Part shown: positions 1 to 8,427 of the stretch, one piece after another
Layout: every line of letters begins with the position of its first letter
Numbering within the stretch: position 1 is the stretch's first letter
NCBI GenBank assembly: GCA_023431055.1
Contig: JAEYXX010000025.1
Span: forward strand, 1-55,398
Direction: 5' to 3'
Source of the DNA: Pseudomonadota bacterium
Lineage (GTDB): Bacteria > Pseudomonadota > Gammaproteobacteria > Pseudomonadales > Pseudomonadaceae
DNA length: 55,398 nt
The notes under the pieces: generated by a model
The model's database searches: none
What the model was told of the DNA's origin: nothing
The model's input: the letters and a program-made list of their open reading frames with translations, nothing else
Translations under genes and position numbers: made by a program

Positions 1-1386
1 TCCATGGCGCAGATCCTGATCAACTCGCGCATGTGTGCCACCGGCCACCGCCCGATCTGCCAGGACACCGGCATCGTCACCGTGTTCATCAAGGTCGGCA
101 TGGACGTGCGCTGGGACGGCGCCACCATGAGCGTCGACGACATGATCAACGAAGGCGTACGCCGCGCCTACAACCTGCCGGAAAACGTCCTGCGCGCCTC
201 GATCCTGGCCGACCCGGCAGGTGCCCGCAAGAACACCAAGGACAACACCCCGGCGGTGATCCACTACTCCATCGTCCCCGGTGACAAGGTGGAAGTGGAC
301 GTCGCAGCCAAGGGCGGCGGCTCCGAGAACAAGTCGAAGATGGCCATGCTCAACCCGTCCGACTCCATCGTCGACTGGGTACTCAAGACCGTGCCGACCA
401 TGGGCGCTGGCTGGTGCCCGCCGGGCATGCTCGGCATCGGCATCGGCGGTACTGCCGAGAAGGCTGCGGTGATGGCCAAGGAAGTGCTCATGGAGCACAT
501 CGACATCCATGAGCTGCAGGCGCGCGGCCCGCAGAACCGCATCGAAGAGCTGCGCCTGGAGCTGTTCGAGAAGGTCAACCAGCTGGGCATCGGCGCCCAA
601 GGTCTGGGCGGTCTGACCACCGTGCTCGACGTGAAGATCATGGATTACCCGACTCACGCGGCTTCGCTGCCGGTGTGCATGATCCCCAACTGCGCCGCCA
701 CCCGTCACGCCCACTTCGTACTCGACGGCTCCGGCCCGGCCGTTCTGGAAGCGCCGGATCTGGACGCCTACCCGGAAATCGTCTGGGAAGCCGGCCCGAG
801 CGCGCGCCGCGTCAACCTCGACACCCTGACCCCGGAAGAAGTGCAGAGCTGGAAGCCGGGCGAGACCGTCCTGCTCAACGGCAAGATGCTCACCGGCCGC
901 GACGCTGCGCACAAGCGCATGGTCGACATGCTCAACAAGGGCGAGCAACTGCCGGTGGACCTGAAAGGTCGCTTCATCTACTACGTCGGCCCGGTCGATC
1001 CGGTCGGTGACGAAGTGGTGGGTCCGGCTGGCCCGACCACTGCTACGCGGATGGACAAGTTCACCCGTCAGATCCTCGAGCAGACCGGGCTGCTGGGCAT
1101 GATCGGCAAGTCCGAACGCGGCCCGATCGCCATCGACGCAATCAAGGACAACAAGGCCGTATACCTGATGGCTGTCGGCGGCGCTGCCTACCTGGTGGCC
1201 CAGGCGATCAAGAAGTCCAAGGTGCTGGCCTTCGAAGAACTCGGTATGGAAGCCATCTATGAGTTCGAAGTCAAAGACATGCCGGTGACCGTCGCGGTCG
1301 ACACCAACGGCGAGTCCGTACACATCACCGGCCCGGCGATCTGGAACAAGAAGATCGCCGAAAGCCTGGCGGTGGAAGTAAAGTAA
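1..1386 (+). CDS. Fumarate hydratase class I (5' end outside window)
   Basis: The reading frame is open from the first base, so the N-terminus (roughly 45 residues for the single-chain class I family) lies upstream of the window. The enzyme interconverts fumarate and malate in the TCA cycle using an oxygen-sensitive [4Fe-4S] cluster. Counting from the first Met (base 4), Cys19 in ICQDTG, Cys138 in GAGWCPPG and Cys230 in IPNCAATRH have the spacing of the three cluster ligands of class I fumarases. The C-terminal half carries the TGRDAAHKR and GPTTATRMD motifs of the beta domain, so this is the fused single-chain form rather than separate alpha and beta subunits. A clear hairpin terminator follows. 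Its own promoter cannot be seen. Confidence 0.93.
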   Translation, partial: SMAQILINSRMCATGHRPICQDTGIVTVFIKVGMDVRWDGATMSVDDMINEGVRRAYNLPENVLRASILADPAGARKNTKDNTPAVIHYSIVPGDKVEVDVAAKGGGSENKSKMAMLNPSDSIVDWVLKTVPTMGAGWCPPGMLGIGIGGTAEKAAVMAKEVLMEHIDIHELQARGPQNRIEELRLELFEKVNQLGIGAQGLGGLTTVLDVKIMDYPTHAASLPVCMIPNCAATRHAHFVLDGSGPAVLEAPDLDAYPEIVWEAGPSARRVNLDTLTPEEVQSWKPGETVLLNGKMLTGRDAAHKRMVDMLNKGEQLPVDLKGRFIYYVGPVDPVGDEVVGPAGPTTATRMDKFTRQILEQTGLLGMIGKSERGPIAIDAIKDNKAVYLMAVGGAAYLVAQAIKKSKVLAFEELGMEAIYEFEVKDMPVTVAVDTNGESVHITGPAIWNKKIAESLAVEVK

Positions 1387-1406
1387 GGCAGCTTCAAGCT
1401 GCAAGG

Positions 1407-1440
1407 AGAAGCCCGGCCAAGTGCCGGGCTTCTGCGTTTT
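1407..1440. terminator. Rho-independent terminator after fumarase
   Basis: An 11-bp stem, agaagcccggc at 1407-1417 and gccgggcttct at 1423-1433, has a 5-nt loop and is followed by gcgtttt. It sits between the convergent fumarase and D-serine dehydratase genes, so it can stop transcription from both sides, though the T-rich tail favours the plus strand. Confidence 0.85.
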
Positions 1441-2789
1441 CAAGCCTCCAGCAACAACTGCCGGCCACGCGCCAAGTAACTGTCCATCTCTGCCTGCGGC
1501 ACCATACTGCCGCCCGTTGCCCAGACCAGATGCGTCGCCTGCGCCATGCGCTGCGGTGTCAGGCCCATGCGCTGGCGGTAGCCTTGCTGCTCACCCAGTA
1601 CGTGCAACACGCCCGGCATGCCGGCCAGGGCCGAAGGCTCCAGCCGCTGGCCCTCGGTCTGCACCAAGAGCGCCAGGTAACGGAACAGCTGTTCATCGCT
1701 GACGGTGTAGTAACCATCGATCAGCCGCTGCATGGCACGGCCGACGAAGCCGGATGGTCGGCCGACCGCCAGGCCATCGGCTGCGGTGCGGTTGTCGATG
1801 CCGAAGTCCTGCACCGCCAGTTCTTCATGCCTGCCGGTGTGCACCCCGAGCAGCATGCACGGCGAGTGCGTCGGTTCAGCGAACAGGCAGTGCACCGCAT
1901 CGCCGAACGCCAGCTTCAGGCCGAAGGCCACGCCACCCGGCCCACCACCGACGCCGCAGGGCAGGTAGACGAACAGCGGGTGCTCGGCATCGACCGCGAC
2001 ACCGGCCGTCGCCAGTTGCTGCTTGAGGCGTTCGCCGGCCACCGCGTAGCCGACGAACAGGTGCCTGGAATTTTCGTCATCGACGAAGTGGCAACGCGGA
2101 TCGCCTTCAGCCTGCCGCCGCCCCTGCTCCACGGCAACGCTGTAGTCGCTGGCGTACTCGACCACGGTCACGCCATGGGCGCGCAGCTTGTCCTTCTTCC
2201 ACTGGCGCGCATCGGCGGACATATGCACCGTGGCCTGGAAACCGAGGCGCGCGCTGATGATGCCGATGGACAGCCCGAGGTTGCCGGTGGAGCCAACGGC
2301 AACCTGATAGCCGCCGAAGAAAGCGCGCATCGCGTCGCTGTCGAGGCAGGCGTAATCGTCGTCGAGACTGAGCAGCCCGGCCGCCAGCGCCAGCCCCTCG
2401 GCATGCTTGAGCACCTCGTAGATGCCGCCACGGGCCTTGATCGAACCGGAGATGGGCAGATGGCTGTCGCACTTGAGCCACAGCGCACCGATCTCGCCTT
2501 CGGCCTCTTCACCCAGCAGCGCCTGCATCTGCGGCAACGGCAGGATGTCCGACTCGATAATGCCGCCGCTGGCCGCCGTCTGCGGGAACGCCCGAGCCAG
2601 GTAGGGCGCGAAACGCTCGAGACGCGCGCGGGCATCGGCCACATCGGCAGCGCTCAAACCGACATCGGCCAGTGCTTCGGCAGCAGGCGCCACGGCCGGG
2701 TTGAACCAACTGGTTTCGCGCAGGGCGATCAGCTCGTCGAGCAGCGGGTAGTCCGCACGCCAGTCAGCGAGCGATTTGCCAACGATCAT
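1440..2789 (-). CDS. dsdA: D-serine dehydratase (D-serine ammonia-lyase)
   Basis: PLP-dependent enzyme that deaminates D-serine to pyruvate and ammonia. I start it at the ATG at 2789 rather than the ATG at 2819, because GAGGA lies about eight bases upstream. With that start the catalytic lysine in SGSIKARGG is residue 118, the same number as in E. coli DsdA, and the length of 449 aa matches the family. The glycine-rich phosphate-binding loop [12 protein letters not shown] and a later CGVGGGPGG loop are both present. No dsdC-type activator is adjacent, unlike in enterobacteria. The gene converges on fumarase. The long plus-strand frame opposite it is an artefact of codon bias. Confidence 0.93.
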   Translation of the reverse strand: MIVGKSLADWRADYPLLDELIALRETSWFNPAVAPAAEALADVGLSAADVADARARLERFAPYLARAFPQTAASGGIIESDILPLPQMQALLGEEAEGEIGALWLKCDSHLPISGSIKARGGIYEVLKHAEGLALAAGLLSLDDDYACLDSDAMRAFFGGYQVAVGSTGNLGLSIGIISARLGFQATVHMSADARQWKKDKLRAHGVTVVEYASDYSVAVEQGRRQAEGDPRCHFVDDENSRHLFVGYAVAGERLKQQLATAGVAVDAEHPLFVYLPCGVGGGPGGVAFGLKLAFGDAVHCLFAEPTHSPCMLLGVHTGRHEELAVQDFGIDNRTAADGLAVGRPSGFVGRAMQRLIDGYYTVSDEQLFRYLALLVQTEGQRLEPSALAGMPGVLHVLGEQQGYRQRMGLTPQRMAQATHLVWATGGSMVPQAEMDSYLARGRQLLLEA

Positions 2790-2920
2790 CCGAAATTCCT
2801 CGTAGCAGGCATTGGGCATGGCCCATTAGACGACGCCCGCGGCTCTGCTGGCAAAGGCCAGCCAAGCGGAACGATCATCGCCTGATCGTGGCCTAAGCTG
2901 GAAATCGACAAGGAGTTGCC

Positions 2921-3595
2921 ATGACGTTTTCCATCGTTGCCCGCTGCCCGCGCAGCGGTCAGTTCGGCGTTGCAGCCGCCACTGCGATGCCCGCCGTGGG
3001 CAAGCTGCTCAGCCACGCCGCAGCCGGCGCTGGCGCGGTGGCGACTCAGGCGCAGGTCAATCCCTATCTGGGTCTGGACGGCCTGGCGTTGCTGCGCCAG
3101 GGGTTGTCGGCGAAAGAAGCGCTGCAGCGACTCCAAAGCACCGACCCCTGCATGGAACTGCGCCAGTGCGCGTTGATTGACGCCCAGGGCGATACGGTCT
3201 GCTGGACCGGCGAAAAGTGCATTCCCTGGGCTGGCTCGCTGACCGGCGAACAATTCTCCGTACAGGGCAATCGCCTGGTCGGCCCGCAGGTGCTGGATGC
3301 CGTCGCCGAAGCCTTTCGCCAGGCGCAAGAACGCCCGCTGATCGAGCGCCTGATCGAGGCGCTGGCAGCTGGTGACCAGTGCGGCGGCGACCGCCACGGT
3401 GAGTCCTCGGCGGTGATCTATGTGGTTGATCAGGAGGAGTACCCGCTGTGGGACATCCGCGTCGATCACCACCTCGACCCAGTGGCAGAACTGCGCCGCC
3501 TGCATGACGTATTCGCCCGCGAAGTGCTGCCCGAAATTCTCGCCATGCCGACACGTGACAACCCGGCCGGCAAGGCGGCGGAAGATTCGGTCTAA
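2921..3595 (+). CDS. DUF1028 family protein (Ntn-hydrolase-like)
   Basis: A 224-aa protein beginning MTFSIVARCP with AAGG-type ribosome binding site AAGGAG seven bases before the ATG. The early FSIVARcp...GvAAaT pattern, the GAVATQAQVNPYLG segment, the WTGE motif and the GGDRHGESSAVIYV motif are typical of DUF1028, a family with an Ntn-hydrolase-type fold whose substrate is not established. It is divergent from dsdA and overlaps the end of the GlxA-type regulator by 4 bases (convergent). Function is unknown; some relatives sit near amino-acid or peptide degradation genes, which would fit the dsdA neighbour, but that is inference. Confidence 0.85.
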   Translation: MTFSIVARCPRSGQFGVAAATAMPAVGKLLSHAAAGAGAVATQAQVNPYLGLDGLALLRQGLSAKEALQRLQSTDPCMELRQCALIDAQGDTVCWTGEKCIPWAGSLTGEQFSVQGNRLVGPQVLDAVAEAFRQAQERPLIERLIEALAAGDQCGGDRHGESSAVIYVVDQEEYPLWDIRVDHHLDPVAELRRLHDVFAREVLPEILAMPTRDNPAGKAAEDSV

Positions 3596-4566
3596 CGCGC
3601 GGTGGTGCCGAAGCGCCGCCGGTAATCGCCAGGCGACAGGCCTACCAGACGGGTAAAGACCTTGCGAAACGCGCCACTGTCGCGATAGCCCACCTGCCAG
3701 GCCACCTGATCGATGCTCTGGCGGGTGAACTCGAGCATTTCGCGCGCCTTGCTCACACGTAGCTGTTGGCAGTACTCGGTGGGCTTCAGCCCGGTGGCGG
3801 CGCGAAAGCGACGCAGAAAGGTGCGCTCCCCCAGCCCGGCACGCGCGGCCATATCGGCCAGGCTCGCCTCGGCGCCCTCCTCCCCCTGCAACCAGCGCTG
3901 CACGGCGAGCACTGCGGCATCGCCGTGATCGAGGCTGGGCGCGAAGCTGCTGAAATGGCGCTGCGATTCACGGTTCAGGTCCACCACCAGAAAGCGCGCC
4001 GTCTCGGCGGCAATGGTCGGCCCCAGCAGGCGAGTAACAATGGCCAGACCGAGATCGGTCCAGGCCATCAGACCACCGGCGGTGATCAGGTCACCGTCAT
4101 CGATCACCATGCGTTCGGGCAGTACCTGCACCCGCGGAAAACGCGCCGCCATCTGCGCTGCCAACGCCCAATGGGTAGTTACCGTGCGCCCATCGAGCAA
4201 ACCGGACTCGGCCAGTGCAAAGGCGCCGGCACAGACCGAAGCCAGCAGCACGCCGGCGCCGTGCTGTGCACGCAGCCAGTCACGGTAGACGGCAGCGAGC
4301 GGCTGCTCGACAGCATCGTCCAGACAGGGCGGCAAGATCACTACCTGCGGCGTACCCTCGGCCTGCGGCAGGCTGTCGAACGTTCGCTGCAGCTGTCCTG
4401 TTTCATCGGCCTGCCAGTGACTGACCCGCAGCCGAGGCAGCCCCTCACGCCCCTGCCCGGCGGCCATGCGATTGGCAACCGCGAACAAATCGCCCAGGCC
4501 ATACACCGCTGCCAGTTGGGCACCGGGGTAGCGCAACAGGCCGATCTCCAGACAGCGTTCGCTCAT
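3592..4566 (-). CDS. GlxA-family AraC-type transcriptional regulator
   Basis: A 324-aa regulator with an N-terminal DJ-1/PfpI (class I glutamine-amidotransferase-like) domain at about residues 5-190, including the nucleophile-elbow-like VCAGAFALAE with Cys112, and a C-terminal AraC double helix-turn-helix (about 220-320, with RTFLRRFRAATGLKPTEYCQ and QVGYRDSGAFRKVFTRLVG). Such regulators usually control catabolism of amines, amino acids or quaternary ammonium compounds. It is divergent from the isochorismatase-fold hydrolase at 4661 with a 94-bp shared promoter region, which makes that hydrolase the natural target. The stop codon is TAG. Confidence 0.9.
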   Translation of the reverse strand: MSERCLEIGLLRYPGAQLAAVYGLGDLFAVANRMAAGQGREGLPRLRVSHWQADETGQLQRTFDSLPQAEGTPQVVILPPCLDDAVEQPLAAVYRDWLRAQHGAGVLLASVCAGAFALAESGLLDGRTVTTHWALAAQMAARFPRVQVLPERMVIDDGDLITAGGLMAWTDLGLAIVTRLLGPTIAAETARFLVVDLNRESQRHFSSFAPSLDHGDAAVLAVQRWLQGEEGAEASLADMAARAGLGERTFLRRFRAATGLKPTEYCQQLRVSKAREMLEFTRQSIDQVAWQVGYRDSGAFRKVFTRLVGLSPGDYRRRFGTTAR

Positions 4567-4660
4567 TGTCAGTTTTTCCCCGCAGATTGTCGGCCGCGCC
4601 CATCCTCGCAGGGGCGCCAGGGCGATAAGGTTTGCCGCACATCATCCCACGGAGACAACC

Positions 4661-5209
4661 ATGAGCAAGCGCGCCCTGATCCTGATCGACATCCAGAACG
4701 ACTATTTCGCCGACGGCAAGTGGCCGCTCGCAGGCATGGACGGGGCAACCGCCAACGCCGCCCGCGTGCTGGCGGCAGCACGCGAGGCGGGCGATAAGGT
4801 GATCCATGTACGCCATGAATTCGAAAGTGCCGACGCGCCCTTCTTCGCCCCCGGCAGCGCGGGTGCGAACATCCATCCGCAGGTGCAGCCGCTGGCGGGC
4901 GAAGCGGTGGTGCTCAAGCATCAGGTCAACGCCTTCCTCGGCACCGACCTCAAGGCCCAGCTGGACGCCGCCGGTATCGAGCAGATCACCCTGGTTGGCG
5001 CCATGAGCCATATGTGCATCGACGCGGCAGCGCGCGCCAGCAGCGACTTCGGCTACGCCACCACGGTGATCCACAATGCCTGCGCGACGCGTGACCAGGA
5101 ATTCGAAGGGCAGTCGATTGCGGCTGCTCAAGTGCATGCCGCCTATATGGCCGCACTGGCCTTCGCCTACGCGAGTGTGGTGTCTACGGAGCAGTATCTG
5201 GCTGGCTGA
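4661..5209 (+). CDS. Isochorismatase-family cysteine hydrolase
   Basis: A 182-aa hydrolase with a good ribosome binding site (acGGAGacaacc before ATG). The catalytic triad of the family is visible: Asp10 in LILIDIQNDY, Lys86 in VVLKHQVNAF and Cys119 in AMSHMCIDAAAR. Family members hydrolyse amides or vinyl ethers (nicotinamidase, isochorismatase, N-carbamoylsarcosine amidase types). The sequence does not show which substrate is used. It is probably controlled by the divergent GlxA-type regulator, and its end lies 1 base from the end of the convergent ZapE-like gene. Confidence 0.9.
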   Translation: MSKRALILIDIQNDYFADGKWPLAGMDGATANAARVLAAAREAGDKVIHVRHEFESADAPFFAPGSAGANIHPQVQPLAGEAVVLKHQVNAFLGTDLKAQLDAAGIEQITLVGAMSHMCIDAAARASSDFGYATTVIHNACATRDQEFEGQSIAAAQVHAAYMAALAFAYASVVSTEQYLAG

Positions 5210-5210
5210 G

Positions 5211-6329
5211 TCAGTGGGTGCCAAAGCGCTGCAGTTGCATCTCGCGCAAACGACTCAGCGTGCGGCGGAAGGCAAAGCCGAGGTAGCCCTGGGTGTACAG
5301 ATCATCCAGCGCCACCTCAGCTTCGATATACAGCGGCACGCGGCGGTCGTAGCACTCGTCGACCAGGGCGATGAAGCGGCGCACCGCATCGTCGTTACGA
5401 GACAAAGCTGGCAATTGCCGATCCCCGGCATCGACCCGCTCGGCACCGTCCTCGGTGCCACGGGCGATGCGCCCCTCGCGTTGCTCGCCCCCCAGGCGCG
5501 GCACTTCGCCAAGCAGGATGGCCGGGAAGCGCTCGCAGAGTTCGATGAAATCGGGCGCGGCCAGCGGCTGTTCGCATAGATCGCTGAAACGGCACCACAG
5601 CGCCGCCGGGCTGTGGCCGAGATTGGCGATATGCCGATGGCTCAGTTCGACCGGCTCGCGACTAATGGTTTGCCCCTCGCTCAGACGAGCAAAAAGCTCA
5701 CCCAGCGCCCGCGGCTGCTGCACCCAGTAGCGCTGCACCTCGGCACCGGGATGCAGACGATGATCCTGCTCACCGTCCACGGTCACCACCTGCATATGCG
5801 CCTGCAGCGCGGCAATCGCCGGCAGGAAGCGCTCACGGTTGTAGCCTTCGGCATAGAGCTGATCCGGCGGCTGGTTGGAGGTGGCCACCAGCACCACGCC
5901 TTGCTCCACCACCAGGCTGAGCAGGCGACCAAGCAGCATGGCATCGCCAATATCGCTGACGAACAGCTCGTCGAAACACAGCACGCGCAGCTCGCGCCCC
6001 AGCTCCTCGGCCAGCAGACACAGTGGGTCGGCATTGCCGGTGAGCTGAAACTGGCGACGATGCACCCACTGCATGAAGTGATGGAAATGCTGCCGGCGTG
6101 CCGGTACGCGCAGGCTGTTGTAGAAGCTGTCCATCAGCCAGGTCTTGCCACGCCCCACCGGCCCCCAGAGGTACACACCGGGCGGGCGCTCCCCACGATG
6201 CACCGCCTCATGGCAATGCTGCAGCGCTTCTACGGCACGGCGCTGCGCAGCATCGACGACGAAGCCACCCGCCAGCGCCCGTTCGTAGGCGGCCAGCGGC
6301 GAATCCGGCAATGCCTCTGGCGCGTTCAA
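5211..6329 (-). CDS. ZapE/AFG1-like ATPase
   Basis: A 372-aa AAA-type P-loop ATPase of the AFG1/ZapE family. Walker A is GPVGRGKT at residues 56-63 and Walker B is LCFDE at 117-121, followed by the sensor-like VATSNQPPDQLY. Length is typical. ZapE is a cell-division-associated ATPase in E. coli; AFG1 relatives act in mitochondrial protein quality control. Here the gene is the last of a GNAT / nitrilase / ATPase operon and overlaps the nitrilase stop by 4 bases (ATGA). It is not beside rplM/rpsI, where I recall Pseudomonas zapE lying, so it may be a second paralogue; I leave the symbol empty for that reason. Confidence 0.85.
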   Translation of the reverse strand: MNAPEALPDSPLAAYERALAGGFVVDAAQRRAVEALQHCHEAVHRGERPPGVYLWGPVGRGKTWLMDSFYNSLRVPARRQHFHHFMQWVHRRQFQLTGNADPLCLLAEELGRELRVLCFDELFVSDIGDAMLLGRLLSLVVEQGVVLVATSNQPPDQLYAEGYNRERFLPAIAALQAHMQVVTVDGEQDHRLHPGAEVQRYWVQQPRALGELFARLSEGQTISREPVELSHRHIANLGHSPAALWCRFSDLCEQPLAAPDFIELCERFPAILLGEVPRLGGEQREGRIARGTEDGAERVDAGDRQLPALSRNDDAVRRFIALVDECYDRRVPLYIEAEVALDDLYTQGYLGFAFRRTLSRLREMQLQRFGTH

Positions 6330-7210
6330 CGCAGCACCAGCCGGCTGCCGTCGAACTGCTTTGGCCAGTCGCGTCGGGTGAACACCTGGCCCTGCTCACG
6401 CACGCGGCGTACCTCGGCCAGATCCAGCTCGGCGATCAGCCAGTGGCTGCGCGTGGGGCACAGCTCCGCGCTCTCGGCGATCACGCCATTGGCCGGCATA
6501 CCGTAGTCCGACGGCACATACAGCGCAGCGCGGCCGATGTTCTCGTCCAGCGCCGGCGACCAGGGTGCCAGGCCGACGGTAGGCGACTGCAGCACGGCGA
6601 TCTGATTCTCCAGAGCACGGGCCTGAGCGCCGATGCGCACGCGATGAAAGCCCGCTTCGGTATCGGTGCAACTGGGCGCCAGGATCAGGTCGACACCGGC
6701 CTCGGCCAGGGTGTGCGCCAGCAACGGGAATTCGTTGTCGTAGCAGATCAGGATGCCCAGCTTGCCCAGCGGCGTGTCGAATACCTTAAGCCCGCTGCCG
6801 GCGGCAATCTGCCACTGCTCCAGTTCGAAGCGGGTCATCATCAGCTTGTCCTGGCTGCCCAGGCAGCCCTGCGGGCCGAACAGCCAGGCGCGATTGCGGT
6901 AAAGGCCGTCGTCGTCCAGCACGGCCACCGAACCGGGTTGCAGATAAATCTGCAGCCGCTTCGCCAGGCTCTCGCACAGTTCCAACCAGCGCGGCAGCAG
7001 CGCCTGGATGCCGGCAATGGAGCCATGCAGGTCGCTGCGCTGGGCCTCTGGCAACTGCCCGGTCAGCACCAGGCCGGCATATTCCGGCAACAGCAGCAAC
7101 TCGGCGCCCTGCCCGGCGGCCTCCTCGCACAGCTCGGTCAGGTGCTCGGCGTAGGCGTCCCAACTGGTCAGCAGGTCGATGTGATATTGGCAGGCGGCAA
7201 CCTTGATCAT
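6326..7210 (-). CDS. Carbon-nitrogen hydrolase (nitrilase superfamily)
   Basis: A 294-aa hydrolase with the Glu-Lys-Cys triad of the nitrilase superfamily: Glu43 in LLLLPEYAG, Lys122 in SQDKLMMTRFE and Cys156 in GILICYDNEFP. It would cleave an amide, nitrile or carbamoyl bond; the substrate cannot be read from the sequence. The start overlaps the stop of the upstream GNAT gene by 4 bases and its own stop overlaps the ZapE-like start by 4 bases, so the three are translationally coupled. The gene order GNAT then nitrilase mirrors proteins in which both domains are fused in one chain (for example Bacillus YhcX). Confidence 0.9.
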   Translation of the reverse strand: MIKVAACQYHIDLLTSWDAYAEHLTELCEEAAGQGAELLLLPEYAGLVLTGQLPEAQRSDLHGSIAGIQALLPRWLELCESLAKRLQIYLQPGSVAVLDDDGLYRNRAWLFGPQGCLGSQDKLMMTRFELEQWQIAAGSGLKVFDTPLGKLGILICYDNEFPLLAHTLAEAGVDLILAPSCTDTEAGFHRVRIGAQARALENQIAVLQSPTVGLAPWSPALDENIGRAALYVPSDYGMPANGVIAESAELCPTRSHWLIAELDLAEVRRVREQGQVFTRRDWPKQFDGSRLVLR

Positions 7211-7797
7211 GAAGCGAGTTCCTTCAACCAGAACGACATGGGCTTGGCCGACTCCTCAGCTTCGTCCAGATCGCGCCAATGATATTGGGTGTGCAGTTCG
7301 GGATGATGGCGATAGCCGCGACGCGCCCAGAAAGCGTCCAGCGGCTGGTAGTCGGCGGGCCGGCGCGAGTGATCGGCCGGGCGCTGCACGGCGCAGAAGG
7401 CGCACCAGTCGAAACGGCCCAGCTTGCGCGCATGGGCCTCGCGCTCGGCAAAGAAGCGCACGCCCAGACCACGCCCACGCCAGCCCGGCAACACCACCGA
7501 CTCGGCGCAGTAGAAGATGCGCGCAGGATCCCAGCCTGCCGAGAGGAACGGCTGCTGGAATTCCGCGGTTTCATCGGCCAACGGCAGCGCCGTGGACGCA
7601 CCGACCACCCGCCCCTCATCACGCACCAGCACGCACAGGCTATCAGCGCTGCGCACATAGGTATCGAGGTACTCGGCCTCGTAGTCGAGGCTGCCGTCGT
7701 AGAGGTAAGGGAATTCGCGGAAGACCGTGATCCGCAAATGCGCCAGGTCTTCGATGTGGGGCGCTATCTGCGGCCCCTGGAGCAATTCGATGTCCAT
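7207..7797 (-). CDS. GNAT-family N-acetyltransferase
   Basis: A 196-aa protein with the acetyl-CoA-binding pattern of GNAT enzymes around LPGWRGRGLGVRFFAEREAH (the R/Q-x-x-G-x-G/A loop is RGRGLG). The N-terminal half has the RITVFREFPYLYDG segment common in Pseudomonas homologues. The C-terminal FWARRGYRHHPEL is the usual beta6-alpha4 region. First gene of the operon with the nitrilase and ZapE-like ATPase. The acceptor substrate is unknown; tight coupling to a nitrilase suggests an amide or amine metabolite handled by both. Confidence 0.85.
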   Translation of the reverse strand: MDIELLQGPQIAPHIEDLAHLRITVFREFPYLYDGSLDYEAEYLDTYVRSADSLCVLVRDEGRVVGASTALPLADETAEFQQPFLSAGWDPARIFYCAESVVLPGWRGRGLGVRFFAEREAHARKLGRFDWCAFCAVQRPADHSRRPADYQPLDAFWARRGYRHHPELHTQYHWRDLDEAEESAKPMSFWLKELAS

Positions 7798-7909
7798 CTG
7801 GAGTCGTTCGCCAGCAGCAAGGTGACGCCGGCGGCTATGCCGGCTCGAAGGCGCGAACTTATCATGCGAGCCATTCCACCACTAACCACGCTACGAAAGG
7901 AACTTAGCC

Positions 7910-8308
7910 ATGACCGCCACCGAACTGGTTCAGGCCTACTACGCCGCCTTCAATGCCGGCGACATGCCCGCCTTCCTCGACCTGCTGGCCGAGGACGTGG
8001 TGCACGACATCAACCAGGGCGAGCGCCAGGTTGGCAAGGCCACCTTCGCCGCCTTCATGGACAAGATGAACCGCTGCTACCGCGAGCGCCTGGCCGACAT
8101 CGTGGTGATGCAGAACGCCGCCGGCGACCGCGCCGCCGCCGAATTCGTGGTGCACGGCGAATACCTGGCCGACGACGAAGGCCTGCCACCGGCCAACGGC
8201 CAGACCTACGTGCTGCCGGCCGGTGCCTTCTTCGAAATCACGAACGGCAAGGTGGCGCGCATCAGCAACTACTACAACCTTAACGACTGGGTGGCGCAGG
8301 TCGGCTGA
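7910..8308 (+). CDS. NTF2-like / SnoaL-type nuclear transport factor 2 family protein
   Basis: A 132-aa single-domain protein starting MTATELVQAYYAAFNAGD, the usual opening of ketosteroid-isomerase-related NTF2-like proteins, and ending with FFEITNGKVARISNYYN, the usual last strands of the cone-shaped fold. Ribosome binding site AAAGGAA lies nine bases before the ATG. The pocket residues do not point to one reaction. It lies between the divergent GNAT operon and the T_hemolysin operon; a 119-bp gap with a TTAA repeat separates it from the latter, so it is probably a separate unit. Confidence 0.85.
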   Translation: MTATELVQAYYAAFNAGDMPAFLDLLAEDVVHDINQGERQVGKATFAAFMDKMNRCYRERLADIVVMQNAAGDRAAAEFVVHGEYLADDEGLPPANGQTYVLPAGAFFEITNGKVARISNYYNLNDWVAQVG

Positions 8309-8364
8309 CTGCCCCGGACATGCGGGCGCCTATCCACCGGGCGCCCGAAACATTCTGCAAAGCC

Positions 8365-8380
8365 TTAATACAGCGTTAAG
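8365..8380 (+). promoter_or_regulatory. TTAAT/TTAAG direct repeat, candidate response-regulator site
   Basis: TTAAT at 8365-8369 and TTAAG at 8376-8380 are spaced exactly 11 bases apart, one helical turn, about 50 bases before the first gene of the operon that ends in an OmpR-type response regulator. PmrA/QseB-like regulators bind TTAA-type direct repeats with this period. The pairing of this regulator with this site is inference. Confidence 0.45.
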
Positions 8381-8427
8381 CCAGCCCCTCACACAATCGC
8401 CCCAGGTTCATTACCGAGGTTCCGAGC

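Noticed and set aside
1530..2885. 451-residue open frame opposite dsdA
   Set aside because: Third-position GC bias keeps the opposite strand open. The composition is Arg/Gln/His/Ala-rich with no domain, and dsdA on the other strand is certain.
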